A stretch of DNA of 64,000 nucleotides from an uncultured Sulfuricurvum sp. (GCA_903844635.1 CAIMUF010000081.1:1-64000), one strand, 5' to 3'; shown: positions 7,076 to 17,955, numbered from the stretch's first letter. The notes: generated by a model not told the origin, from the sequence alone. Numbers and translations are program-made.

Positions 7076-9583
7076 ATGACTATCACAGAACAACTTGAAG
7101 ATCTAATCGAATCCAATGCCAGTGATTTTGAACTCTCAAAGCTTTTTAAATCACATATTAATGATTACAAGAATTCTTTATTAACTCTCTTTGAACGTAA
7201 TCAAGGAAAAGATTTTCTCGTCACGCACACCAAAGCTCTTGATTCAATTATCTCTCTTATGTACAAAACACTTTTACGCCGAATGTTTGGTAATTATCTC
7301 CCTATGAGGGGAAATATTCCCATCGCCCTTATCGCCCTTGGAAGCTATGGCCGTGAACAGCTTTGTGTTCATAGCGACATCGATCTCATGATTGTGTATG
7401 AAAAGAATGAAGGATACAACACGGCAGCTATTATCGAAAAGTTTCTTTATTTGGCTTGGGATTCTGGGTTAAAAATGGGACATCGTGTGCATGAAGTAAG
7501 TGATTTATTCAATGCATCACGTGAGGACATAACCATCAAAACTGCCATGATGGAATCACGTCTCATCATTGGTTCTCCTTTTACGTGGAATGCAACTCAA
7601 AATCGTCTTACTCTCATCCGTCACGATGATCCTAAAAAATTTGTTTTGGCAAAAATTACTGAGGCGGAGATACGTCGTGCTAAATATGCTTTTTCTATGC
7701 AGCCCAATATTAAAGAAGGAGTGGGCGGATTACGAGATTCACAATTACTGTATTGGATTGCCAAAACACTTTATGGTGTCACAACTCTTCGTGAACTTAT
7801 CGGGACACTGTTTAGTGAAGACCATTATCGTGAATATCGTATCGCGTTGGAATTGCTCTTTCGGGTTCGAAGTGCGCTTCATCTGCTTACCAATAAGCAG
7901 CAAGACCAACTGGTTCTTGACTACATGCCAAATATCGCCAGAATGCTCGGATTTACCGATGAACGTAGACTGGTCACCAAGCTGCTCGAAGCGCAATGGC
8001 GTATCAATAACTTTACCCAAATCTATGTCAAAAAAATGGCGCGACACTATCTCACAGATATTAGTAAAACTGCAAAACTACGATCAGGAAGACTATGTAA
8101 AGGGTTTTATGCTCTTGAGGACACCCTCTATAGTTCATACAATCTCCCCACTCCGAACATTGACTCTCTTCTCGAGCTTTTGACCACTCTCGAAGACAAA
8201 CCGTGGAAATTTGATGAAAGTGTACTCTTTCACTTTACTTATGTCACCATAAAACATCCACTAAAAGCCAAAACCCACATCCTTTTACGTAAGCTTTTCG
8301 AACGTAACCATCTTTATGTCATTTTGAAACTGTTTTATGATGCCGGTATCCTCCATCATCTTATTGGAGCCTTTAAAAAAGTCCTTCATCTTCCCCAGTT
8401 TGATGGCTATCACCATTACCCTGTTGATTTGCACTCCATTAAATGTATTGAAGCACTTGAAAATATCAAAGACCCTCATGTAGAGGTTCTCTACACTCCA
8501 CTGTCACTCAACGATAAGATTCTTCTAAAATCGGTCATTTTACTTCATGATACCGGTAAAGGAAGAAAACAAGATCACAGTGAAGTAGGAACAAAGCTCA
8601 TCGTTCCCTTTATCAAAAGTCTTAAACTTCCGGCTTCCACACATGAACGTGCAGCTTTACTCGTCCGTCACCATGTCACGATGAGTAACGTTGCCTATCG
8701 TGAAAATCTTTACAGTGAAAAAACACTTTATCAATTTATGTCCAAAATCAAAACTCCCGAAAACCTCAAGCTTCTCTATATTCTCACCTATGCCGATATT
8801 AATGGAGTAGGTGCTGGAACGTATACGAGTTTTGGTGCTAATTTACTGTATGAACTTTATGAGGCATCGTTAGAAATTTCTTCTCAAAATGACCGTATTA
8901 CCGATGCAATTAAGCGTCAGAATAAAGAACGTCGATTGCTCGCTGATACTAATTTTACTTTATTAAGCAAAGTTGAGCAAAAGAAAATCCTCTCTATTGA
9001 ATCCAACCTTTTCTTTTTTAAGCACACTCCAGATGAAATCATAGCTCTCTCAAAAGAGGCATTTGAATGCCAAACCTTTACCTATGGACTCAATATTGAT
9101 GGTGGTTTGATTATCCATATTTTCCGTCGTATTCCTCTAAATCTAGGTTATTTACTCGGAAAACTAAGCTATCTTGATGTGGCTTCAATGGATATATTTA
9201 CACTTTTTGATGGAATCAAATATTTTAAAATCGAGTTTCTTCAACAACCGCGTGAGGGGACGATGGAACAAATCGAAATCATTGTTGAAGAAGCATTTGA
9301 TATGTCCAAAAAACTTGACTTACCAAAACCTATCATTAAGCCGCAGGAAATAACTCTCGATTGCGATCATTCCATCCATTACGCTCAACTCAATCTAAAT
9401 ACGGCAAACCAACGCGGATTACTTGCTTATTTTGTCCAACTTTGTGATGAAGTTCAGATAAACATCGCAACTGCCAAGATTCACACGGATAAAAATAGAG
9501 TCCGTGATCACTTCTTAATCGAAAAACAAAACAGGATGTGCAATAATGCGCAGGAAATAATTGCTAAATTGACAGAGGTATAA
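7076..9583 (+). CDS. glnD: PII uridylyltransferase/uridylyl-removing enzyme
   Basis: An 835-residue GlnD from ATG 7076. Domains in order: nucleotidyltransferase with GSYGREQLCVHSDIDLMIVY (about residues 80-110), GlnE/GlnD linker region with GVGGLRDSQLLYW, an HD hydrolase domain with LLHDTGKGRKQDHSEVG (about 490-510), and C-terminal ACT domains ending near HYAQLNLNTANQRGLLA. It uridylylates PII proteins when glutamine is low and removes the groups when glutamine is high. The 90 extra residues in the track overlap mqnE and the divergent promoter and are unlikely to be translated. glmS, a glutamine-consuming enzyme, follows 3 bp later. Confidence 0.93.
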   Translation: MTITEQLEDLIESNASDFELSKLFKSHINDYKNSLLTLFERNQGKDFLVTHTKALDSIISLMYKTLLRRMFGNYLPMRGNIPIALIALGSYGREQLCVHSDIDLMIVYEKNEGYNTAAIIEKFLYLAWDSGLKMGHRVHEVSDLFNASREDITIKTAMMESRLIIGSPFTWNATQNRLTLIRHDDPKKFVLAKITEAEIRRAKYAFSMQPNIKEGVGGLRDSQLLYWIAKTLYGVTTLRELIGTLFSEDHYREYRIALELLFRVRSALHLLTNKQQDQLVLDYMPNIARMLGFTDERRLVTKLLEAQWRINNFTQIYVKKMARHYLTDISKTAKLRSGRLCKGFYALEDTLYSSYNLPTPNIDSLLELLTTLEDKPWKFDESVLFHFTYVTIKHPLKAKTHILLRKLFERNHLYVILKLFYDAGILHHLIGAFKKVLHLPQFDGYHHYPVDLHSIKCIEALENIKDPHVEVLYTPLSLNDKILLKSVILLHDTGKGRKQDHSEVGTKLIVPFIKSLKLPASTHERAALLVRHHVTMSNVAYRENLYSEKTLYQFMSKIKTPENLKLLYILTYADINGVGAGTYTSFGANLLYELYEASLEISSQNDRITDAIKRQNKERRLLADTNFTLLSKVEQKKILSIESNLFFFKHTPDEIIALSKEAFECQTFTYGLNIDGGLIIHIFRRIPLNLGYLLGKLSYLDVASMDIFTLFDGIKYFKIEFLQQPREGTMEQIEIIVEEAFDMSKKLDLPKPIIKPQEITLDCDHSIHYAQLNLNTANQRGLLAYFVQLCDEVQINIATAKIHTDKNRVRDHFLIEKQNRMCNNAQEIIAKLTEV

Positions 9584-9586
9584 ATA

Positions 9587-11401
9587 ATGTGCGGAATCGT
9601 AGGATACATCGGAACTAAACCCATAAAAGAAATACTCATAGACGGACTTCGTGAACTTGAATATCGTGGTTACGATTCAGCAGGAATCGCTGTTTTGCAA
9701 AACCACCAGTTCTCTCTTTTCAAAGCCGTCGGAAAACTTGTCAATCTTGAAGAAAAAGCACAAAAATTTGAAAGCACTGGTTTTTCAGTCGGTATCGGAC
9801 ATACTCGCTGGGCGACACACGGCAAACCTACTGAACTCAATGCCCATCCCCATGTAGGATCTAGTTCCTACGTGGTTCACAATGGAATTATCGAAAATTA
9901 TCAAGAACTCAAAAGCAAGCTCATAGCACACGGAGCGCATTTTATTAGTCAGACTGACACAGAAGTCATCGTTCATCTCTTTGAATATCATCTTAAAACT
10001 GCTGCTAGTCCTTTTGAAGCATTCAAAAAAACACTCGAAGAGCTTGAAGGAGCGTATGCAATTTTACTGGTTACTGCTTCTGTCAATGATACAATTTTCT
10101 TTGCCAAAAACGGTTCACCTATGATTGTTGGACGAAACCAAGAAAATGAGACTCTTTTCGGTTCTTCGGATGCAGCACTCATCGGAAAATGCCATGAAGT
10201 CATCTACCTCGAAGATGGCAATTATGGGCTAGCAACAGCCGATAAAATTTTTCTTTACGACAAGAATAACAATCCGGTTGATCTGTTTTTTACCCCTCTA
10301 AGTGAAAACAAACTCTCAGCTCAAAAAGATGGATATCGCTTTTTTATGGAAAAAGAGATTTATGAACAAGGTACGGTTTTAGCTGATACGCTTATGGGGC
10401 GATTGCACGATGAGAGCGTTTATTTTGAAGAACTGCCCACTGAGCTTTTTGATGGTATTCATTCTATCAAACTGTGTGCTTGTGGTACAAGCTATCATGC
10501 TGCATTAGTTGCCACCTATCTATTAGAGCGTCACGCAAAAATTCAAACCTCGGTAGAAATTGCCAGTGAATTTCGATATCGCGAACCTCTGCTCACACCC
10601 GATACCCTTTTCGTTGTTATAAGCCAAAGCGGAGAAACTGCTGATACCCTTGAATCACTTAAGATGGCGAAAAAAGCGGGCCTTAAAACTCTTGTTATCT
10701 GTAACGTTGATAACTCTTCTATGGTACGTTTAGCGGATGCCAGTATCCTGACTCGTGCAGGAATCGAAAAAGGGGTTGCTTCGACTAAAGCTTTTGCAAC
10801 CCAAGTAAGCGTTTTATGGATGCTTAGCCTCCATCTCGCAAGTGAGCATACAACCCTTCAAAAAAATGAAATTGCTCGTCAAATCAAACTTTTACGAGCA
10901 CTTCCATCTGTTGTAACCGTTGACAATACCATACATGAGCAGCTTCGACGTATCTCAAAGCGCTACCTGCACGGACATGGTTTTTTCTTTATCGGACGGG
11001 ATGTTTTCTTTCCTCTGGCACTCGAAGGGGCACTCAAGCTCAAAGAAATCAGCTACCTTCATGCAGAAGGGTACCCAAGCGGAGAGATGAAGCATGGCCC
11101 AATTGCGTTAGCTGATCCAGAACTGTTTACCATTGCTCTGCTTCCGCAGCATAAACTCTACGACAAAACTAAAAGCAATGTAGAAGAGCTAAGCGCCCGA
11201 GATTCAACGATCTGCTCTATCAGTCCACTTAATTTTGACAAAGCAGATGATCATATACGTACGCATCATCACGAGGACTATATGCTTGAGTTTTTTGAGA
11301 TGATGGTTGTTCTTCAACTTCTCTCTATGGAAATCGCTGTTCGACTAGGGAACGATGTTGATATGCCTCGTAATCTTGCTAAAAGTGTTACCGTAGAGTA
11401 G
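9587..11401 (+). CDS. glmS: Glutamine-fructose-6-phosphate aminotransferase (isomerising)
   Basis: A 604-residue GlmS. Met-1 is removed to expose the nucleophile Cys of MCGIVGYIG; a class II glutaminase domain covers about residues 2-220 (HTRWATHG, VHNGIIENY). Two SIS sugar-isomerase domains follow (LCACGTSYHAAL, VISQSGETADTLE), with the C-terminal DMPRNLAKSVTVE tail. It makes glucosamine-6-phosphate for peptidoglycan and lipopolysaccharide. It starts 3 bp after glnD, so co-transcription is likely. Confidence 0.97.
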   Translation: MCGIVGYIGTKPIKEILIDGLRELEYRGYDSAGIAVLQNHQFSLFKAVGKLVNLEEKAQKFESTGFSVGIGHTRWATHGKPTELNAHPHVGSSSYVVHNGIIENYQELKSKLIAHGAHFISQTDTEVIVHLFEYHLKTAASPFEAFKKTLEELEGAYAILLVTASVNDTIFFAKNGSPMIVGRNQENETLFGSSDAALIGKCHEVIYLEDGNYGLATADKIFLYDKNNNPVDLFFTPLSENKLSAQKDGYRFFMEKEIYEQGTVLADTLMGRLHDESVYFEELPTELFDGIHSIKLCACGTSYHAALVATYLLERHAKIQTSVEIASEFRYREPLLTPDTLFVVISQSGETADTLESLKMAKKAGLKTLVICNVDNSSMVRLADASILTRAGIEKGVASTKAFATQVSVLWMLSLHLASEHTTLQKNEIARQIKLLRALPSVVTVDNTIHEQLRRISKRYLHGHGFFFIGRDVFFPLALEGALKLKEISYLHAEGYPSGEMKHGPIALADPELFTIALLPQHKLYDKTKSNVEELSARDSTICSISPLNFDKADDHIRTHHHEDYMLEFFEMMVVLQLLSMEIAVRLGNDVDMPRNLAKSVTVE

Positions 11402-11496
11402 CACTTTGCCTCCTTCGTCTTATTTCAAACTCTTTTAATACATATTTAGCTAAGCTGATATTTTTAAAATAAAAAATATTTATAAGTAGGCTGTGT

Positions 11497-13338
11497 ATGA
11501 ATACTAATCGAAAAATTCTTTTTATTGTTGCCCTTATGCTTATTGGCTTAGCTGTTGCCACCATCACCAATGTCGCTCTTAATTTTCGAGAGTACGGATA
11601 TAGTAATGCTATTGAAAAATCAAAAATGACTGCTGAGATTGTCCGAGATGGACTAACCGCCCATATGGTTAATGGTATTATGGATAAACGACAATTTTTT
11701 CTCTCAAACATTGCCAATATAAAAGATGTTCAATCACTCTGGATCGTCCGTTCTGATAATGTCATTGCGCAACATGGTGAAGGGCTACAAAATGAACATC
11801 CCAGAGATACGATCGATCGACAGGTATTAAAAGAAGGTAAAATAGTTAGTAAAGTTCGTGAAAATTCCCAAAATGCTATTTTACGTGTCACAATCCCTTA
11901 TATCGCTTCAGCCTATGGTAGTCCAAACTGCTTGAGCTGTCATAATGCAAAAGAAGGCGATGTCCTTGGTGCCATCAGTATGGAATTTAATATCAATGAT
12001 ATCCGCCAAACAGGAGCGCTGACAATTGCCAAGATATTCGCTATTAATGTCCTCTTTATATTTATTGCTCTTTGGGTTACTCATTACTATTTTAAACCCT
12101 ACATGAAGCTTTTTGAAAATCTTCAACAAGGAATTAAACGAGCACGCACCGGTGATTTTTCTTTCCGATTTACAACTACACTAAAAGATGGAGGGAATGA
12201 GGTAGCTGAGCAAATGAATACCTTATTTGAAAAAATGGATGAGACATTTGGTGGTATAAAGCATGATTTGGGAACATTTATGTCAAGTTCTAATATTTCA
12301 TGTTCCGATCCGCTCAATACTGCGGGCACAATTATCAAAGAACTCTCTGATGTCTATAAATTCAAAAAGACCATAGAATTGGATGGTAGCAAAGATGCTA
12401 TATATGACCGCTTTATCTATGTTTTAAAAGAGAAGTTTCATTTCGATCATTTTGCCTTGTATGAAGTAGACAAAATAACTAAAACTCGTCGTCTTGTTTA
12501 CATAACAGATCACAAAAGCTTTTGTGCCCCGATGGTTGATCATGATGCGACAGAGTGCCGTGCCTATCGTACCCATAGTGATGTATATTCGACTGATTTT
12601 CCCAATATATGTCAAAATTGTTCGGTTCATGATAAAGAATACACGTGTGTACCTTTTAACATCAACGATGATTTAGCGCTAACACTGTCGTATTCAACTA
12701 AAGAAACACAAACGATTGAACTCTTCAACCAAAAACTTCCCACTATTAAGAATTATTTTGAAGCAGCTAAAGCAGTGATTGAGAGCCAAACGCTGATGGA
12801 TAAACTTCGTGATTCGTCACTACGCGATGGAGCAACCAAGCTGTACAATCGACGATTTATGGAAGAATTTATTGACAAAAGTGCAGAACAGGCTCTACGC
12901 TCCAATATTTCGTATTCTATCCTTATGATCGATATTGATTACTTTAAAATGGTTAATGATACATATGGTCATGATTCTGGAGATATAGTCATCAAATCTC
13001 TCGCTGAGATTTTACAATCAACTGTTCGTAAAGCTGATCTTCCTATCCGTTACGGAGGAGAAGAATTTCTTATTTTCTTGCACAATACAACAAGAGAAGG
13101 AGCTTTGGTTGTTGCCCAAAAAATTCGTACTCAGTTTGCTGCAAAAAAATATCAGTTTGGAAACGATAGCGTTGAAAAGACCCTTAGCATAGGAATTTCT
13201 CACTTCCCCTCGGATGCAGATTCAATCTGGAAGGTTATCAAATTTGCCGACATAGCCCTCTATGAAGCAAAACATTCAGGACGCAATCAAGTCGTAGAGT
13301 TTGAGAGTAAGATGTTCAAAAGCGGGAATAATTACTAA
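11497..13338 (+). CDS. Diguanylate cyclase with periplasmic c-type haem sensor domain
   Basis: A 613-residue inner-membrane protein. One helix lies at about 7-27 and a second at about 175-197; the periplasmic loop between them carries CLSCH (Cys145, Cys148, His149), a covalent haem c site, followed by EGDVLGAIS. A GLTAHM segment near residue 55 offers another His that could ligate haem. After a HAMP-like stretch and a Cys-rich cytoplasmic segment of about 150 residues comes a GGDEF domain with intact RYGGEEF. The RKAD exactly five residues before it is a c-di-GMP inhibitory (I-) site. It should make c-di-GMP in response to redox or a gas ligand. It faces a paralogue of the same architecture. 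Confidence 0.9.
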   Translation: MNTNRKILFIVALMLIGLAVATITNVALNFREYGYSNAIEKSKMTAEIVRDGLTAHMVNGIMDKRQFFLSNIANIKDVQSLWIVRSDNVIAQHGEGLQNEHPRDTIDRQVLKEGKIVSKVRENSQNAILRVTIPYIASAYGSPNCLSCHNAKEGDVLGAISMEFNINDIRQTGALTIAKIFAINVLFIFIALWVTHYYFKPYMKLFENLQQGIKRARTGDFSFRFTTTLKDGGNEVAEQMNTLFEKMDETFGGIKHDLGTFMSSSNISCSDPLNTAGTIIKELSDVYKFKKTIELDGSKDAIYDRFIYVLKEKFHFDHFALYEVDKITKTRRLVYITDHKSFCAPMVDHDATECRAYRTHSDVYSTDFPNICQNCSVHDKEYTCVPFNINDDLALTLSYSTKETQTIELFNQKLPTIKNYFEAAKAVIESQTLMDKLRDSSLRDGATKLYNRRFMEEFIDKSAEQALRSNISYSILMIDIDYFKMVNDTYGHDSGDIVIKSLAEILQSTVRKADLPIRYGGEEFLIFLHNTTREGALVVAQKIRTQFAAKKYQFGNDSVEKTLSIGISHFPSDADSIWKVIKFADIALYEAKHSGRNQVVEFESKMFKSGNNY

Positions 13339-13454
13339 TACGAGCTTTCTCCTCTCAAACTGGAAAGGAAGGCTTTTTAAAATCAGACCTTAATAATTTC
13401 TACTGAGCAAGGTCAATTAATACGATTAGTACAAACAGAAGAAGAAAGGAACTA

Positions 13455-15257
13455 TTATTCTTCCAATAAGCGAGTGTGAAATTTGACACGAATATTTCCA
13501 CCCTCACTCTTTCCTTCTTTCATTGCCAAACGAGCATATCGAATACATTCTTCAAGATTTTTATGCTGTTGAGGAAAAATAGCACTCCCTACACTGACCG
13601 TTATAATCAATCCTCCGGAATGAGACTTGAGCTTCTTATTCGCAAAAATTGAACGTATCTTTTCTCCTACATCTGCAACATGAATTGGATTACAATCATA
13701 TAAAAAGACAACAAATTCATCCCCATCAAATCGCGCAATAAGATCACTTTCGCGTAATGAATCAAGTAATGTTCTTCCAATAAGTCTAATTGTCTCATCT
13801 CCTACTTTATTCCCATAAACTTCATTAATAGCCTTGAAATTATCTACATTTATTACCAAAACACCGTATGGAATCGCAGTTCGTTTAGACTCTTTTATTA
13901 TTGCAAAAATCCGCTCATCTAAGTAATTTCGATTGAATAGTCCACTAAGAGAATCAATACGCTCCAATGCTTTTATACCTTCAGCCATTTGGTGATATGC
14001 AATATCTTGACGTACACCTTGCATGGTTTCATCAACTATATGTTTATTATGACGCACTGAATTAAGAAGAGTTTTTTTATCACTTACAATAGAAACAACC
14101 AATGTTGACGTAGGTGTGATCGCATAAGGGAAACAAACATAGTGTTCGTTAGGAGTAATCATTTTTGGGCAAATTCCATCTGGTTGCGATGAATCAACGA
14201 TTTCACCTGTTCGTGCTGCCCTACACCCACTTGATGCATCACACATTATTTGTTTTGTTTCATACGCAATTACACTCTCCTGAGAAAGGGTATTGTAGGT
14301 AATAATATTCACATCATTAATATCGAATTTTTCACAAAAATGGGAACCAATATGTTTATATGCCTCTTGCGTGTTTGCATCTTTTTGAATCGTTTGAGCA
14401 AAATTATTTATTTCACCAAGTCTCGCTGACCCTTCACTTAATGCAATCAGCGGATCATTTGAAGTCTCAAGGCGAATAAGTCCAGACAAATTGTCCCTCA
14501 TTGTTTCAAGCAATATTTGGAATTTTTCAATCAATCGGTTCAACGATGCTGCATCTTTGTCACTAGAAAGTTCATCAGAGATACGAGCATGATAATCCCC
14601 CTCTTCAACAGCACGCACACATTCACCCATCGCATCAAAACGATCAAAATAGATAAGTACTTTAGTATAGAGAAAATACGCCATCAATGCAAATAAAAGA
14701 ACCAAAATTATTACAGTTATAATAATATTTCGATAGTTGAGCGCCTTTAAGTCATTTGTTTGCATCTCAAGTGAAATAACACCCAATGTATCGCCCACTT
14801 TAACATCATGACAGCTAAGGCAATCAATTTTTTCACCTGAAGTTGCTTTGTAGGGAATAGATATACGGACAGTTGCATCTTCTAAAATACTCCCTCTCGT
14901 CTCAATTACTGCTTCACCACTGGTTAAAACTGATTTATCTAGTCCATCTTGAGCATCTTGTGAAAATGGCCCTTGTCCATATTGATGGGATACTTTTTGG
15001 GAACGAACCACCCATAGCCGCTTCATCGTCTCTATCGATGATATTTGTTTTAAAAATTCATCACGCTGATTCATTGACCCTGAAATCATATGTGCCGTAA
15101 GCCCTGCTTCAACAACCTTAGCAGCAGCTAACGCTTGTGACTGAGCACTTACAGCTGAAGACTTTCGTAAATCAACAATTGTATTCCAAAAAATAACACT
15201 GAATAGAAGAAAGAGAGCAGAAAATAAGAGGAGAGAAATTTTTGTCTTTAAATGCAT
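13455..15257 (-). CDS. GGDEF protein with periplasmic c-type haem sensor domain (variant DGDEF)
   Basis: A 600-residue paralogue of the convergent neighbour: membrane helix at about 8-27, GLTAHM near residue 52, CLSCH (Cys146, Cys149, His150) then VGDTLGVIS, second helix near 185, HAMP-like region, a Cys-containing cytoplasmic segment, and a GGDEF domain. The signature is FDGDEF, so the first Gly is Asp; an I-site RESD is kept five residues before it. Activity may be reduced or the domain may act as a c-di-GMP receptor. Start taken at ATG 15257, behind GAAGGG; the track begins five codons earlier without a ribosome site. Confidence 0.87.
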   Translation of the reverse strand: MHLKTKISLLLFSALFLLFSVIFWNTIVDLRKSSAVSAQSQALAAAKVVEAGLTAHMISGSMNQRDEFLKQISSIETMKRLWVVRSQKVSHQYGQGPFSQDAQDGLDKSVLTSGEAVIETRGSILEDATVRISIPYKATSGEKIDCLSCHDVKVGDTLGVISLEMQTNDLKALNYRNIIITVIILVLLFALMAYFLYTKVLIYFDRFDAMGECVRAVEEGDYHARISDELSSDKDAASLNRLIEKFQILLETMRDNLSGLIRLETSNDPLIALSEGSARLGEINNFAQTIQKDANTQEAYKHIGSHFCEKFDINDVNIITYNTLSQESVIAYETKQIMCDASSGCRAARTGEIVDSSQPDGICPKMITPNEHYVCFPYAITPTSTLVVSIVSDKKTLLNSVRHNKHIVDETMQGVRQDIAYHQMAEGIKALERIDSLSGLFNRNYLDERIFAIIKESKRTAIPYGVLVINVDNFKAINEVYGNKVGDETIRLIGRTLLDSLRESDLIARFDGDEFVVFLYDCNPIHVADVGEKIRSIFANKKLKSHSGGLIITVSVGSAIFPQQHKNLEECIRYARLAMKEGKSEGGNIRVKFHTRLLEE

Positions 15258-15320
15258 TAAAATACCCTTCATTAAGAAGGATAGATTATAAACGTTTTCA
15301 AATAAATTTAGAGTAAAACC

Positions 15321-16490
15321 TTAGTGACAACCGCATCCAGTTCCACAACTTTCACCACTTGAAGCTTTCGGAGCAGGAGCAGCAGCTGTTGAACAGGCAG
15401 ATACGCCCGGAGGAGTATTGGGTTGAATCGCTTGATTATCAACACCACCCTCTTCATTAATTTTTTCAATTGTTGCCCATAACTCTTCGGCAGCTTTCAT
15501 ATAACGTTTTGCCGTTTCAGATGTTGGAACACAATACGTAATAGGCTTCCCTTCATCTCCACCTGTACGAATCGAAGGTTCAATAGGAATTTGAGCCAAA
15601 ATAGTCGTATCAAACTGCTTAGCCATCGCTTCAGACGTCCCTTTTCCAAAGATATCGTATTCAACACCCGTATCAGGAGCAATAAATCCAGACATATTTT
15701 CAATCACGCCAGCAATAGGAATATGTAATTTTTTAAACATATCCAAACTTCTTCGTGAATCATCGAGCGCCACCATTTGGGGAGTAGTGACGGTAACACC
15801 TACAGTAACAGGAACACTTTGAGCCAAAGTAAGCTGAGCATCACCAGTGCCTGGAGGCATATCGATTACCAAACAATCCAAATCTGACCACACGATGTCA
15901 CGTAAGAATTGCTCAATTGCTTTCATAATCATTGCACCGCGCCAAATCAGGGACTGGCCATCTTCCATCAATGAGCCCATAGACATTACTTCTACGCCAT
16001 ATGCTTTGATAGGAAGGACTTTATTCCCCACTACTTCAGGCTTGATCCCGTCAATACCCATCATACGAGGAATATTAGGACCATAAATATCAGCATCCAA
16101 CAACCCTACTTTTTTACCTTGCATTGCAAGTGCTACTGCAAGATTGACGGAAGTTGTTGATTTCCCAACGCCCCCCTTACCTGAGCTCACCATAATGAAA
16201 TTTTTTACTTGAGGAGCAATATTTTTCCCCTTAGATGAACTTTCACGAGGCATTTTTGGCGCTTGTACATTGATTACAACGTCAGCAAAACCAGCTAGTT
16301 TTAACTCGTCAGTAGCTTCGGTGGTGATTTGGTGAGCCACTTCTGGTGCACTTGAGGTTATGTCAACAATTACACTAACATTTTTTCCCTCAATCTTAAT
16401 CTCTTTAACAAATCCAAACGCTACGATGTCTTTCGTAAAACCAGGATATGTAACCTTAGATAACGCACTTTTTACAATTTCTTCTGTCAT
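15321..16490 (-). CDS. Mrp/NBP35-family iron-sulfur cluster carrier ATPase
   Basis: A 389-residue protein with an N-terminal MIP18/DUF59 domain (about 1-85) and a P-loop ATPase with the deviant Walker A SSGKGGVGKSTTSVNLA near residue 105. Further ATPase motifs are DADIYGPNIPRMMG and DMPPGTGDAQL. A Pro/Ala-rich linker leads to a Cys tail, GESCGTGCGCH. Family members bind and transfer [4Fe-4S] clusters in the cytoplasm. thiC, which needs a [4Fe-4S] cluster, lies directly upstream with only 22 bp between them, so the pair may be co-expressed. The CXXXCXC-like tail could be an extra metal or cluster site. Confidence 0.92.
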   Translation of the reverse strand: MTEEIVKSALSKVTYPGFTKDIVAFGFVKEIKIEGKNVSVIVDITSSAPEVAHQITTEATDELKLAGFADVVINVQAPKMPRESSSKGKNIAPQVKNFIMVSSGKGGVGKSTTSVNLAVALAMQGKKVGLLDADIYGPNIPRMMGIDGIKPEVVGNKVLPIKAYGVEVMSMGSLMEDGQSLIWRGAMIMKAIEQFLRDIVWSDLDCLVIDMPPGTGDAQLTLAQSVPVTVGVTVTTPQMVALDDSRRSLDMFKKLHIPIAGVIENMSGFIAPDTGVEYDIFGKGTSEAMAKQFDTTILAQIPIEPSIRTGGDEGKPITYCVPTSETAKRYMKAAEELWATIEKINEEGGVDNQAIQPNTPPGVSACSTAAAPAPKASSGESCGTGCGCH

Positions 16491-16512
16491 GAAAATACTC
16501 TCCTTTTATTTT

Positions 16513-17889
16513 TTAACTAGCATTCGCTTTATTTTCTTCTGCCGCAATCCACGCCATTGATTCTGGATTGTCCATAATCTGCTGGGTAATTTTGTAACTG
16601 CAAAACTTTGGTCCGCACATGGAACAAAACTCTGCTTCTTTGAACACGTCTTGAGGCAACGTCTCATCATGATACTCACGCGCACGTTCAGAATCAAGCG
16701 CCAATTCAAACTGACGATTCCAATCAAACGCATAACGAGCATCACTCATTGCATCATCAACGTCACGTGCACCTTTTCGACCGCGAGCAATATCTGCTGC
16801 GTGTGCTGCGATTTTATACGCGATGATTCCATTACGAACGTCCTCAGCATTGGGTAGTCCCAAATGTTCTTTTGGTGTAACGTAGCACAACATTGACGCA
16901 CCATGCCATCCGCCTACTGCTGCACCAATTGCGGAGCTAATATGATCATACCCTGCTGCGATATCGGTTACAAGCGGTCCAAGAATATAAAATGGTGCTT
17001 CATGACAATATTCACGCTGGATTTTCATATTACGCTCAATTTGATTGAGAGGAACGTGTCCCGGTCCTTCAATCATGACTTGAACATTTTTCTCCCATGC
17101 ACGTAATGTCAATTCGCCCAACACTTTAAGTTCAGAAAGCTGTGCATCATCCGAAGCATCCGCCAAACATCCCGGACGGAGAGAATCTCCAAGTGAAAGA
17201 GAAACATCATAGCGGGCACAAATATCTAAGATCTCATCATACGCCGTATAAAAAGGATTCTCACGATGATAGTGCATCATCCATGCCGCCATTAAAGATC
17301 CGCCACGACTGACGATTCCCATTTTACGTTTCGCTACTTTGGGCATTGTCGAGAGTAAAAAGCCTGCATGGATAGTGAAATAACTCACCCCTTGCTGTGC
17401 TTGACGCTCTAATACTTCAAGCATTTTTTCGATGCTCATATCTTCAATTTTATTATGAACATCATGTAAAATTTGATAGATAGGCACTGTTCCTATAGGA
17501 ATTTTTGAGTTAGCAATAACCGCACGGCGAATCTCATCCAAATCGCCACCAGTTGAAAGGTCCATGGCCGTATCGGCTTTATAATGCTGAGAAACTTGAA
17601 TTTTTTCAATTTCTCCTTGCACATCGCTAGCAATTGCTGAAGAACCTATATTTGCATTGATTTTACAGCGTGCTGCAATCCCGATTGCCATTGGTTCTAA
17701 ATTTTTGTGATTTATATTGGCTGGTATTATTAAACGACCACGCGCTACTTCACTGCGGACGAGCTCGGCGTCTAGCTCTTCTATCGCTGCTACATACTTC
17801 ATCTCTTCAGTGACAATACCTTGCTTGGCATAATACATCTGAGTACAAACTGTATCATTTTTTCGTTCATCGACCCATTTTGTTCTCAT
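16513..17889 (-). CDS. thiC: Phosphomethylpyrimidine synthase
   Basis: A 458-residue ThiC of the short form without the N-terminal extension of enterobacterial enzymes. It keeps the C-terminal cluster motif CSMCGPKFC (CX2CX4C) and catalytic-domain segments such as [14 protein letters not shown] and [13 protein letters not shown]. This radical SAM enzyme converts aminoimidazole ribotide to the thiamine pyrimidine phosphate. The 233-nt leader region to ispDF has no recognisable TPP riboswitch. A ribosome site (AAGGAG) precedes the ATG at 17889. The downstream Mrp protein may help supply its iron-sulfur cluster. Confidence 0.96.
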   Translation of the reverse strand: MRTKWVDERKNDTVCTQMYYAKQGIVTEEMKYVAAIEELDAELVRSEVARGRLIIPANINHKNLEPMAIGIAARCKINANIGSSAIASDVQGEIEKIQVSQHYKADTAMDLSTGGDLDEIRRAVIANSKIPIGTVPIYQILHDVHNKIEDMSIEKMLEVLERQAQQGVSYFTIHAGFLLSTMPKVAKRKMGIVSRGGSLMAAWMMHYHRENPFYTAYDEILDICARYDVSLSLGDSLRPGCLADASDDAQLSELKVLGELTLRAWEKNVQVMIEGPGHVPLNQIERNMKIQREYCHEAPFYILGPLVTDIAAGYDHISSAIGAAVGGWHGASMLCYVTPKEHLGLPNAEDVRNGIIAYKIAAHAADIARGRKGARDVDDAMSDARYAFDWNRQFELALDSERAREYHDETLPQDVFKEAEFCSMCGPKFCSYKITQQIMDNPESMAWIAAEENKANAS

Positions 17890-17938
17890 AATTTTACTCC
17901 TTGGACTTTGCGTAAAGCTACAGTGGACTTATAAATAA

Positions 17939-17955
17939 GACCCCCTAAAAGGGTC
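17939..17955 (-). promoter_or_regulatory. Small hairpin in the thiC leader
   Basis: GACCC/GGGTC with a 7-nt loop, followed on the minus strand by a second small palindrome CTTATTTATAAG, about 50 nt before the thiC ATG. It could be an attenuator or a stabilising stem, but there is no TPP-box sequence around it. The rest of the 17890-18122 spacer is A/T rich and shows only candidate promoter boxes. Confidence 0.3.

Noticed and set aside
7569-8183. 204-aa ORF within glnD
   Set aside because: A shadow frame of the clearly coding GlnD; no family resemblance and no ribosome site.
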